Shown in pieces: positions 17,946 to 26,013 of a stretch of DNA of 64,000 nucleotides. How positions within the stretch are numbered: position 1 is the stretch's first letter; each line of letters starts with the position of its first letter. The notes below the pieces were generated by a model. That model saw only the letters and a list, made by a program, of their open reading frames with translations, was not told the origin of the DNA and did no database searches. Where the stretch lies: contig NZ_QGGX01000014.1 of assembly GCF_003148805.1 (NCBI RefSeq), positions 62,001-126,000 of the forward strand. Reading direction: 5' to 3'. The translations under genes were made by a program, and so were the position numbers. Source of the stretch: Aminobacter sp. AP02 (GTDB lineage Bacteria > Pseudomonadota > Alphaproteobacteria > Rhizobiales > Rhizobiaceae).

Positions 17946-19379
17946 TCAGTCGGCTGCCATGGCCGGTGGGAGTGTCCAGGTCCCGTCGAGGATCGAGGGA
18001 TCGTTCTCGTTCGGCCAATACAGTCTCATCATAAGGATGAACTTGCCCGCCGGCGCAGGCAGCCAGTTCGACTCCTTGTCAGCGCCGGGAGACGAACTCT
18101 GCAGGTAGAGGTCGAGCGATCCGTCGGCGTTGTATTTCAGATCCTGACGGGGGCTGATCGAAAAACGGTTGATGGGGTTCGCGACGAAGAAGAAGTTCTC
18201 GTCATACATCGTGATGGACCAGAAGCCCGAGATCGGCGGCGTCTGGCCCTTCGGGAAATGGATGACGTAGTTCTTCCGGCCATCATAAGAGCGGCGATGG
18301 GTATCCTTCTCCGACGTCGGATAGACCGCATCCTGAGGCCGGTTGGCGCCGAGCCCGATGGCGGTGATCAGGGCCCGCATGAGATAATCGGTGCCGTAGA
18401 GCCCGGTCTTCGTCGTGAAGGCCCAGCCGTTGATATCCTTCACCGCGCTGTTGACCTTGAACTGCAGCATGATCCGGTCGAAGCCGATAACCGGTATCTT
18501 TTTGTGGAAGTCTGCCCTCAGCTTGCTGGCATCGAAATCCTTGCCGGAAACAAGCCCGATCCGTGCAAAGCGCTCCAGCGCGGGTGCGTCCGCGTCGGAT
18601 GGCGGATTCGACTTCATCAATTCGGCGAGCAGCGTAAAATACTCTACCGCGTCCATTCGATTGACTTGGTCGCGCACGGCAGTCTTCATGTCGATGGACG
18701 GATCGACCTTGCCCGGCGGAGGCGTGTAGTCCTAGCCGTAGCCGCTGAGTGGCACCAGCTTGAACTCATCCTGAAGGGCGTGCACCGCCGCGTAGTCTTC
18801 CGGCGTTCCCGTGCAGTAGATGCGGCCCAGCAGCCAGACAATGTTGGTTGGGGATTCGTAGTGGGCCACGCCGTCGGGGAGCGTTCCGGTCCAACCCGGC
18901 CCCGTGATGACATAGGTCTGGGGCCCCGTTCCCGTCGTGCGCTTGCCCGGCACCTGAAAGACGTTCGTCCATCCGTCGAGCATGGGCAGCAGAAAATACC
19001 GCCCCTTCATGTCTGGGACGCTGAGCACATAAGGCTCCTTGCCGACATCGAAGAAGGCGGTCGTGTAGAGCGTGTCGGCATTCGGCGCCGTGACATCCCT
19101 GAACGACGCGTCCGGATATTCGCGCAACTTGATGATGTGCCCCATCGGGGCGCGGGTCCCCTTCGCGTCGGAGACATTCGTCATGATGCGACGGGTCATT
19201 TCCATCGTCACCAGCGGATAGCCGTAGACATAGGCGTCGGTGGCAACCCAGAACTCTTCCAGGTCCTCGCCGATATGCAGAGCCCCATCACCCAGCTCTG
19301 CCCGCGCGAGGGATATTGCCGACGCGCTGGCAAGCAAACTGAGGCCAGCAAGAGTTAAGGCACGACGGGTGATGTTCAT
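17946..19379 (-). pseudogene. DUF1254/DUF1214 exported protein split by an in-frame amber codon
   Basis: Both halves are in the same frame. The upstream half (start 19379, MNITRRALTLAGLSLLAS, Tat-like signal) holds DUF1254: AYVYGYPLVTMEMTRR, REYPDASFRDVTAPNADTLY, GRYFLLPMLDGWTNVF. After LVPLSGYG a TAG (18732-18734) interrupts; the downstream sequence continues at once with DYTPPPGKVDPSIDMK and the DUF1214 domain (INGWAFTTKTGLYGTDYLMR, FWSITMYDENFFFV) to a stop at 17946. A single base change, for example AAG to TAG, would explain it. An internal ATG at 18689 could allow a separate DUF1214 product, but without its own clear ribosome-binding site. Confidence 0.88.
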
Positions 19380-19803
19380 CTCAATCTCCAGTAGCGGAAC
19401 ACGGTTGGGACTGTGCTGCGGCGGAGATCGTCTGGGGAGGTATCTTACCGTACGTTACACGGAATAAGGGTGCCTCGATACGGGCCTCGCGCTGCCAATG
19501 ACCGCGCGGGCGGCGCAGGCTCCCGGGGACGGGATAATTCGTCGACCGACGCCGTCAATGCGCCGCGAGCAATCGCACCTCTACGACCACAGGCAGCAGC
19601 CAGCGTCAGGCATGGGATTGCCCTGCCGTACTCGCGCGCCTTGTCTCGAAAGACCCGACGCGCAGATTTGGGAGCGCCGGCGGCCTTCGAATGTAGGAGT
19701 GTCAATGCATCCCGATGTCGCCAGGGCGCTAAACACCCATGCGCGAGGGTAGGCACGCGGTTGCGAGGTGCCACGACCTCGCCCAGACCGGCACTTGATC
19801 GGG
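19380..19803. other. Intergenic region, no feature seen
   Basis: 424 bases holding only overlapping short frames on both strands with no consistent coding signal. The promoter of the DUF1254 gene is expected near 19390-19450. Confidence 0.4.
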
Positions 19804-20106
19804 TCATCGAGGGGACGGCGGAATGATATGCGATCGGGCGATCGTCTGCTTCTCCTGCAGTGCGGCAAGAATTTCGCGCGCCAACCGCTCCACGAGATCC
19901 CCCCACTCGGCCTTCCGAATTGCACAGATGTGCAACGGCAATTGGTCGACCCTCGAAAGCGCGGCTTCAGCCTCGGCCAGTTCGTCGCACATGTCTCGGA
20001 AGTTCTGATCAGTCGCGATCAACTGACGGATTGTCAACTCAAGGCTGGGAAACCGGCGAAGTGCCGCCGACAAAGCTGCCCGCATGCTTTCCGGTACACT
20101 ATTCAT
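19804..20106 (-). CDS. Small conserved-looking protein, unknown function
   Basis: 100 aa, mostly alpha-helical and charged: RRFPSLELTIRQLIATDQNF, CDELAEAEAALSRV and EWGDLVERLAREILAALQEK. The composition is that of a real protein, and rhizobial genomes hold many such short proteins. It is divergent from the TPR gene at 20241. No domain is recognised. Confidence 0.6.
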   Translation of the reverse strand: MNSVPESMRAALSAALRRFPSLELTIRQLIATDQNFRDMCDELAEAEAALSRVDQLPLHICAIRKAEWGDLVERLAREILAALQEKQTIARSHIIPPSPR

Positions 20107-20173
20107 ATCTCAATCCGTGGATCACTCATTAAAGGCACGGTGTCTTGTGAAGGCCAGTAACGGCATGTAATTT

Positions 20174-20196
20174 ACCGGTACGATCATGTAACCGGT
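20174..20196. promoter_or_regulatory. Paired ACCGGT sites upstream of the TPR gene
   Basis: Two copies of the palindrome ACCGGT, at 20174-20179 and 20191-20196, each with a TAA-type flank and 17 bases apart start to start, lie about 45-67 bases before the ATG at 20241. They could be a two-site operator for the divergent genes. Weak evidence. Confidence 0.25.
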
Positions 20197-20240
20197 GAAG
20201 AAATGTGACTTAGGTCCGGGCACAGGCAGCTGAGGGAAGT

Positions 20241-21974
20241 ATGGTGATCGGTGCAGAAACTGCCCCCGGCGGGAAAAACGACTTGCCTGTCGAGGACTGT
20301 CGTGCCCAGCTTGCGCGCATCCTGAACAGCACGGAATTTGACGCGACCGATCGGGAGCGACGGTTCCTCGGTTACGTCGTTGATGAGACACTGGCTGGGC
20401 GCAGCAATCGCATCAAGGCCTATTCGATTGCCGTCGAGGTGTTCGGGCGAGATGCATCTTTCGACCCGCAATCCGACCCGATCGTTCGTATCGAAGCCGG
20501 ACACCTCCGCCGGGCGATCGAACGATATTGCCTGACTGCTGGCCAGACCGATCCGATACTGATCACCATTCCAAAGGGCGGCTACGTTCCCAATTTTTCC
20601 CTGCGTCCGATGCCTTCCCATCCGGTCAAGGAAATGCCGGCAGCCGCGCCTGCCCCCGCGCCATCGCAGCCACGGCGACGAAACTATGTCCATCTTGCCG
20701 CGGCGGTCGTGGTGATAGCTGCCGCAGCCATAGCACTGAGCTGGTGGGGATACTGGTCCCGGTCCGCTTCGAACAAGCCGGAGGTGCCACGTTTGCTGGT
20801 GGAGTGGTTCGACGACCTGTCCGGCAAGAGCGAATCCTCCGCCCTTGCCCGCGGGCTCACCCAGGAGATCATCAGCCAACTCTCCAAGTTCAAGGACATC
20901 GTCGTCGTTCAGGCGCGAGACCCATCTGATCCACCTCACACACGGTATGTACTTGCAGGAAGCGTGGATCTGTCGGCCGAAAAATTCCGTTTTCGAGTCC
21001 GCATGCTGAACAGGGCAGACGGCTCGGTGCTTTGGGCGCAGAGCTACGACAACGCAACGACGGTGCCGGATCTTCTCAAGGTGCAGGTCGACGTCGCCCA
21101 GAACGTGGCGACGAGCCTGGCCCAGGCCTATGGGGTGATCTTTCAGGCAGACGCACAACTGGCCGTGCCCAACCCTCCAGATGACTGGACCGCATATTCC
21201 TGTACGCTTTCCTACTATTCCTATCGTGCCAGCTTCGATGCAGCGGCGCGTCCGGCGGTACGCTCGTGCCTGGAAAAAGCCGTCGAACGCTTTCCCAACT
21301 ACGCGACGGGCTGGGCGCTTCTTTCGCAGACCTACATCGATGATGCCCGGTTCCAGTATCCGTTCGATCCCAACTGGTCTCCGCGGCTGCTGGATCGCGC
21401 CCTCGCAACAGCAAGGCGGGCCGTGGAGTTGGAACCATTCAACATCAGGGGGCTGCAGGCACAGATGTTCGCCCTCTATTTCAAGAAGGAGTTCGATGCC
21501 GCGGGCAACGTCGGCAGGCAAGCTCTGGCCCTCAATCCAAACGACACCGAACTCATGGGTGAGTACGGATATAGGTTGGCATTGTCAGGACATTGGAGCG
21601 AGGGGTGTCCGCTGGTCGCGGCAGCGCGTGAACGCAGTCCTGGTCCGCTCGCTTATTATGAGGCGGCATTGTCCCTGTGCTCCTATTTCAGAGGCGACTA
21701 TCAGCAGGCTGCCATGTGGATCAGGAAAGCAAACGTTCCAGAAAATGCGCTCTACCAGGTGATGGCAGCCGCGGTGTTTGCCGAGGGAGGTCTCAAGGCC
21801 GACGCCGAACGCTCACGTGCCTGGCTCGTAGAGCACGAACCCGATCTGGTGAAAAACATTCCTGAAGAGGTAGCGCTGAGGTTCGGCCGTCCCGAGGATG
21901 TCGATCTTTTCCTTGAGTCGCTGAAGAAAGCAGGTCTCGAATTCCCTGACCAACACATCGCAATCGCGCACTAA
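20241..21974 (+). CDS. Membrane-anchored TPR protein with N-terminal winged-helix-like and TolB/FlgO-like domains
   Basis: 577 aa. Residues 15-118 (CRAQLARILNSTEFDATDRE to ITIPKGGYVPNF) form the domain found at the start of many rhizobial adenylate-cyclase-like TPR proteins; the end resembles winged-helix output domains of CadC type. One membrane helix lies near 149-168 (LAAAVVVIAAAAIALSWWGY). Then comes a TolB/FlgO-like segment (LVEWFDDLSGKSESSALARG) and about 300 residues of TPR-like repeats (FPNYATGWALLSQTYID, EPFNIRGLQAQMFALYFKKE, ALNPNDTELMGEYGYRLALS). The predicted topology is a cytosolic DNA-binding-like head and a periplasmic TPR domain, a one-component sensor layout. No cyclase domain is present. 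Confidence 0.8.
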   Translation: MVIGAETAPGGKNDLPVEDCRAQLARILNSTEFDATDRERRFLGYVVDETLAGRSNRIKAYSIAVEVFGRDASFDPQSDPIVRIEAGHLRRAIERYCLTAGQTDPILITIPKGGYVPNFSLRPMPSHPVKEMPAAAPAPAPSQPRRRNYVHLAAAVVVIAAAAIALSWWGYWSRSASNKPEVPRLLVEWFDDLSGKSESSALARGLTQEIISQLSKFKDIVVVQARDPSDPPHTRYVLAGSVDLSAEKFRFRVRMLNRADGSVLWAQSYDNATTVPDLLKVQVDVAQNVATSLAQAYGVIFQADAQLAVPNPPDDWTAYSCTLSYYSYRASFDAAARPAVRSCLEKAVERFPNYATGWALLSQTYIDDARFQYPFDPNWSPRLLDRALATARRAVELEPFNIRGLQAQMFALYFKKEFDAAGNVGRQALALNPNDTELMGEYGYRLALSGHWSEGCPLVAAARERSPGPLAYYEAALSLCSYFRGDYQQAAMWIRKANVPENALYQVMAAAVFAEGGLKADAERSRAWLVEHEPDLVKNIPEEVALRFGRPEDVDLFLESLKKAGLEFPDQHIAIAH

Positions 21975-22010
21975 AGCCACGCCGATTGCTCAATGGGCTA
22001 CAGTTATTTA

Positions 22011-22808
22011 GGTGCTGTCACGTTGTTCGCAAGATGACCGCGGCGCCGTGCTTTTCAGGCAGGTTGTGCGCTTACGGCAGCCCAATCGGCCATGGCCTGA
22101 CGTCGATGATTTCGAATTTGTGCTGCGGAGCGGTTGGTCTGGGATGGAACGAAGAGGTTTCGGACGGCGGAGAAGATCGACACGAAATGCTGCAGTGAGC
22201 CGACCGACCGGAAGCCTTGGCGTGTTCCCTCCCGCTTTCGAAACGGCAAGTGCGAATTTTCGGCCCGGTTATTCAGGCCCTTATGGGAGCGGTGCTCGAC
22301 TTCTGGCATGACCTGGCGTCTTGCGGCACCGTAGGAGCGCAATTTGTCAGTGATCATGGGCTTCGGCGCCATGCCCTGTTTCTTCAACAGCCGGATCAGC
22401 AATCGCTTGGCGGCCTTGGTGTTGCGGCGGGCCTGGACGATTTCGTCGAGCACGTAACCGTCCTGGTCAACCGCTCGCCAAAGCAAGCATTTGCGTCCAT
22501 TGATACGAACAACAAGCTCGTCGAGGTGCCAGATGTCCGTGGGTAAGGGAGACTTGCGGCGCACACGGCGCGCATAATCGGCACCGTGTGTCCGACACCA
22601 CCGGCGGATCGTCTCATGGGAGACGGCGACACCGCGATAGAGCATCATTTCCTCGACCTCGCGCAGGCTCACGTTGAACCGGAGGTAAAGCCAGACGGCC
22701 CGCGCAACAATCTCGATCGGAAAGCGATGATTTTTTAAGCCGGCATCGTGCTGTTCATGCCACCCAACTACCGCAAGTCCATTGACGAAAAATCAATGGG
22801 ACAGCACC
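22011..22808 (-). mobile_element. IS6-family insertion sequence, 798 bp
   Basis: Imperfect terminal inverted repeats begin GGTGCTGTCACGTTG at 22011 and, on the opposite strand, GGTGCTGTCCCATTG ending at 22808. The 798-bp size and single transposase are typical of IS6. No 8-bp target duplication is found: the flanks are GTTATTTA on the left and AGCTGGTG on the right. The right flank is instead the exact start of a 702-bp copy of sequence from 6806, so the element lies at a recombination junction. Confidence 0.88.
22055..22758 (-). pseudogene. IS6-family DDE transposase with a frameshift near its start
   Basis: The long frame ends at 22055 and reads RFPIEIVARAVWLYLRFNVS, LREVEEMMLYRGVAVSHETI, then the DDE core: TDIWHLDELVVRINGRKCLL (first D), PKPMITDKLRSYGAA (second D) and GLNNRAENSHLPFRKREGTR (E). 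The expected start is ATG at 22758 (MNSTMPA), but that frame meets TAA within a T/A run at 22731-22737; losing one base of an expected TAC-AAA explains it. An in-frame fallback start is at 22672 (GTG), which would drop the N-terminal HTH. Activity is doubtful. Confidence 0.8.
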
Positions 22809-22987
22809 AGCTGGTGGCCTTCGACACCGGCGTCAACATCTCGCTCGGCCTGCCCATCGACCGCACCTCCGTCGACCACGGCACCGCCTTCGACATTGCC
22901 GGAACCGGCAAGGCCAACCACGTCAACATGAACGCGGCGATTGCCTATGCGCGCAAGCTCGCCGGAACGCCTCGGGTGACCGCATGA
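22809..22987 (+). pseudogene. pdxA2: pdxA2 C-terminal fragment
   Basis: Encodes only the last about 59 residues ([20 protein letters not shown] through LAGTPRVTA) of a PdxA2-like protein, nearly identical to the end of the 5995-6984 gene. The catalytic metal site is lost. An ATG at 22748 inside the IS reads into it, giving a 79-aa chimera of no expected function. Confidence 0.88.
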
Positions 22988-23510
22988 CCAAATTCGCAAT
23001 CACGGGCGTCTTTTCCGCTGCCGCCACGCCCATCAACGCCGACCTGTCTCCCGACCACGCCCTGCTGGCGAAGCATTGCCAGCGGTTGCTTGACGAGGGC
23101 TGTCACGGCGTTGCCCTGCTCGGCACAACGGGCGAGGCCAATTCGTTCTCGCTCGGCGAGCGCAAGGCGATGCTGGAAAGCGTCGTCAAGGCAGGCGTTG
23201 CCGCCAACAAGCTGATGCCGGGTACCGGCGTCGCCGCAATCCCCGAAACCATCGAGCTGACCCGCCATGCGCTCTCCGTCGGTATCGACAAGGTCGTCAT
23301 GCTGCCGCCCTTCTACTACAAGGGCGTCTCCGACGACGGCCTGTTCGACACTTATGCGTGCATCCTCGAAGGCATCGCCGACGACCGGCTGAAGGTCGTA
23401 CTCTACCACATCCCCCAGGTGTCGGGCATCGCGCTGTCGGTCGAGCTTGTCGGGCGCCTTGTCGAGGCGTTCCCGAAAACCGTCGTCGGTATCAAGGAAT
23501 CCAAGGGCGA
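22809..23510 (+). repeat. 702-bp diverged copy of the pdxA2-dapA junction at 6806-7507
   Basis: The segment aligns without gaps at a constant offset of 16003 bases to 6806-7507 and carries scattered substitutions, for example in the first codons of the dapA-like gene and many silent third positions. Homology starts at the base after the IS6 terminal repeat and stops at GGGCGA (23510). The divergence argues for a paralogous operon copy or mosaic ancestry, not for a very recent duplication. Confidence 0.92.
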
Positions 23511-23595
23511 AAGTCGCGCGTCCACGAGACGCCAACTGTTCGAAACAAGGCATCGCAATATTAGCAAAGACAAAATTTACCCACTTTTAACGTGA
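22984..23595 (+). pseudogene. DapA-like gene, 3'-truncated copy
   Basis: ATG overlaps the pdxA2 fragment stop as in the intact operon. Residues 1-176 match the 6981-7886 protein with a few changes (for example GVGADK to GVAANK, YARI to YACI), ending just after the Schiff-base motif GIKESKGE. The remaining 27 codons are unrelated, to a stop at 23595. The barrel lacks its last strands, so it should not fold. Confidence 0.88.
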
Positions 23596-23708
23596 CAGCG
23601 GAGTTTCCACGTGCTTGGCGAAATGGGCTGTGGAGTTTTCCGCGAGGGATTTGTAAGCGCTATAGCCGCTGTGTTAGGTTTCTTACGTAGCGTCAGGAGT
23701 TGCAGATT

Positions 23709-25433
23709 TTGCACCGCTTTTGGAGTACGTTGGGGTTTCCGAAAAGCGGGGTGGGGGCCACGGACAACACGTTGACCGGGAGTAACACTTTCCCGGAACT
23801 GCTCGCCAATTCTGGCGAGCTGATAACTTTTTATGATCGCAATTACAGGCTTACGCATTCCACAGCGCGGTTCAAGGCTTTGCGCGGACCAACGGTGACA
23901 GAGGGTGCCAGCCTGTTCGACCTATATCCCGGTCTTGCGGCGGGTGAGGCGCGGGTAGCGCTTGAACAAGTGCTGGTTGACGGGCAGTCCAATGCTATCA
24001 ACGTAACCTCCGGCAGCAATCGTGAGGGGATGGTCCTCGTATTTGTGACAGCCGCCGGACTGGGACTCGTAGAATTGACCGACGGTATCGCAATAACCGC
24101 GGCTACCAAGGCGGAGCACAGTAAACTGCTTCATCAGGCAACGCATGACGTGCTCACGGGTCTGCAGAACCGGCAGCGTTTCAGCGAGCGGCTTAATGAA
24201 ATCCTGGCAACGAATGATAACGTGCGTGAACGCTCCGCCTTGCTGCAGATCGATCTTGATGACTTCAAGTCAGTCAACGACACGCTGGGCCACGCTACCG
24301 GCGACGCGTTGCTGAAGCTCGCCGCCAATCGGATAAGAAGTGTCTTGCAGGATGGCGATTCGGCCTTTCGCTACGCCGGGGACGAATTCGCGATCGTCCA
24401 ATATGGAAAGGACGCAAGCGACGCTGAGATCGTGGCGCAAGCGCTCGTTGAATCCTTCAAGGCGCCCTTCATCATAAACGACATGCCGCTCTTTGTCGGT
24501 GCCAGTGTCGGCATTGCCTACGGCCCGCAACATGGTGCCGAAAGCAGCGAACTGATGAAGGCAGCCGATATTGCACTCTATGCCGCCAAGCGTGACGGCC
24601 GGGGTTGCGTCCGTGTCTTCAACCGTTCGATGCTCTTGCTGCTTGAGCAGAGGGAAAATCTTCGGCGCAACCTGCGTCTTGCATTGGAGCGCAAAGAACT
24701 CGACCTTGAGTATCAGCCGCTGGTCCATGCATCAGGCCAAATCGTGGGCTTTGAGGCTCTGGTTCGATGGAACCACTCCGAAATTGGGCTGATTCCGCCC
24801 AACGTGTTCATTCCGATTGCCGAAGCCGACGGCCTTATGGACGACATTGGCCGCTGGGTGCTCGAAGAAGCTTGCCGGCAGGCGAAGACCTGGCCGGACA
24901 CGCTGAGTGTCGCCGTAAACCTTTCTCCCGCACAATTTCTAGGCGGCTCGCTCACCGACACCGTGGCACAAGTAATCGACAGCAGCGGCATACGGGCCGA
25001 CAGGCTTGAGCTTGAAATCACTGAATCCGTCCTGCTTGAGCAGACTGTCGATAATTTGGACACGCTGAACACGCTCAACGTGCTTGGAATCCGCATTTCC
25101 CTCGATGATTTCGGCACTCACTACTCGTCGCTGAGCTACCTCAAGAATTTCCCCTTTGATTCCCTGAAGATAGACCAGTACTTCATTAAGGATCTCGATA
25201 TAGACGGGAAAAGTCAGACCATTGTCCGGGCAATCATCGGGCTGGCGCACGGCCTCGATATGATGGTAACCGCCGAAGGCGTGGAAACTGCCCGTCAGGC
25301 CGAGTGGTTGATCAAGGAAGGTTGCGACTTGCTGCAGGGACATCACCTCGGCAGAGCGATGAGTGCCGAACGGGCGCGGGTTTTCGCCTCTAAAGCGGGA
25401 GCATCTCTCAACTTCCGCCAACGTATCAGATGA
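23709..25433 (+). CDS. GGDEF-EAL cyclic-di-GMP protein with PAS-like N-terminus
   Basis: About 574 aa; TTG at 23709 has AGGAG nine bases upstream, while the first possible TTG (23700) abuts it. A PAS-like N-terminus (FPELLANSGELITFYDRNYR) leads to GGDEF near residue 160 and EAL near 330. The cyclase motif is YAGDEF, with Ala for the first Gly, and the product-inhibition RxxD is QDGD. The phosphodiesterase looks complete: FEALVRW, VAVNLSPAQF, ELEITES, SLDDFG, LKIDQYF, TAEGVET. So it is most likely an active EAL phosphodiesterase with a weak, non-inhibited or regulatory GGDEF. No membrane helices. It opens the 23709-30456 signalling block, 43 bases before the next gene. Confidence 0.93.
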   Translation: MHRFWSTLGFPKSGVGATDNTLTGSNTFPELLANSGELITFYDRNYRLTHSTARFKALRGPTVTEGASLFDLYPGLAAGEARVALEQVLVDGQSNAINVTSGSNREGMVLVFVTAAGLGLVELTDGIAITAATKAEHSKLLHQATHDVLTGLQNRQRFSERLNEILATNDNVRERSALLQIDLDDFKSVNDTLGHATGDALLKLAANRIRSVLQDGDSAFRYAGDEFAIVQYGKDASDAEIVAQALVESFKAPFIINDMPLFVGASVGIAYGPQHGAESSELMKAADIALYAAKRDGRGCVRVFNRSMLLLLEQRENLRRNLRLALERKELDLEYQPLVHASGQIVGFEALVRWNHSEIGLIPPNVFIPIAEADGLMDDIGRWVLEEACRQAKTWPDTLSVAVNLSPAQFLGGSLTDTVAQVIDSSGIRADRLELEITESVLLEQTVDNLDTLNTLNVLGIRISLDDFGTHYSSLSYLKNFPFDSLKIDQYFIKDLDIDGKSQTIVRAIIGLAHGLDMMVTAEGVETARQAEWLIKEGCDLLQGHHLGRAMSAERARVFASKAGASLNFRQRIR

Positions 25434-25476
25434 GTCGGTAGCCTATCCGCAGGGCAGCGCAGAAGTAGAGAGTGAC

Positions 25477-26013
25477 ATGCCGCCGAAAACCGCGCACAAC
25501 AACTTAGCGGAGCTCGACTTCCGCATGATGGTCCAGATCGACATGGAGATGACTACATTTAACTCTAACTGGACCCATTGCGACTACATCTCCACTTATC
25601 TCGCGCGCACTGTCAGTCATAACCGTCCTGATTCGGTGTTGTTTGCAAATCTGCTCTCATCCGCGCTAAACGAATTGCTTGAGATCACCTTCAGGACCCG
25701 CCACTCGGGTGGGACCTTCGGATGTAGCGTTTCGCGCCGGAACCACGTTGACAGGATCGAACTCACTTTCACGTGCGGCGAGGATGAACGGCGCTCCTTC
25801 GAGCATGCGGTGACAAGAATTCAAGCCGGCGCGGTCGAGGCTGGCGCGGTCGAGGCCGACTACATTAGTTCATTGTCACGCGAGGTCGGTCCCGGTCGAG
25901 ACATGCTGCTGCTCGAACTCGTAGTTAGCTACAAGGCACAAGTGCGCTTTGATACATACGACGACTCGGTCAAGCTCGTGGTCGACCTCCCCCTTGGGGG
26001 CCTGACACATTGA
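25477..26013 (+). CDS. Degenerate GHKL-like (slr1658/SiaB-type) regulatory protein
   Basis: 178 aa, ATG at 25477 (MPPKTAHNNL), weak purine-rich site before it. The segment SVLFANLLSSALNELLEITF resembles the N-box helix of anti-sigma/SiaB-type GHKL proteins, and LLLELVVSYKAQVRFDTYDD could be the last strands, but no ATP-lid glycine box is visible. The 29541-30101 gene product is a more canonical relative, so this could be a pseudokinase partner. Its end overlaps the next gene by four bases. A 15-bp tandem duplication (25828-25857) inserts GAVEA twice. Confidence 0.65.
   Translation: MPPKTAHNNLAELDFRMMVQIDMEMTTFNSNWTHCDYISTYLARTVSHNRPDSVLFANLLSSALNELLEITFRTRHSGGTFGCSVSRRNHVDRIELTFTCGEDERRSFEHAVTRIQAGAVEAGAVEADYISSLSREVGPGRDMLLLELVVSYKAQVRFDTYDDSVKLVVDLPLGGLTH
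25828..25857 (+). repeat. 15-bp tandem repeat, two copies, in coding sequence
   Basis: The unit GGCGCGGTCGAGGCT occurs at 25828-25842 and again, with one mismatch, at 25843-25857. It adds an in-frame GAVEA pair to the GHKL-like protein and may vary in length between strains. Confidence 0.7.

Noticed and set aside
22748-22987. 79-codon frame starting in the IS and running into the pdxA2 fragment
   Set aside because: A chimera made by the IS junction; only its last about 59 codons derive from a gene.
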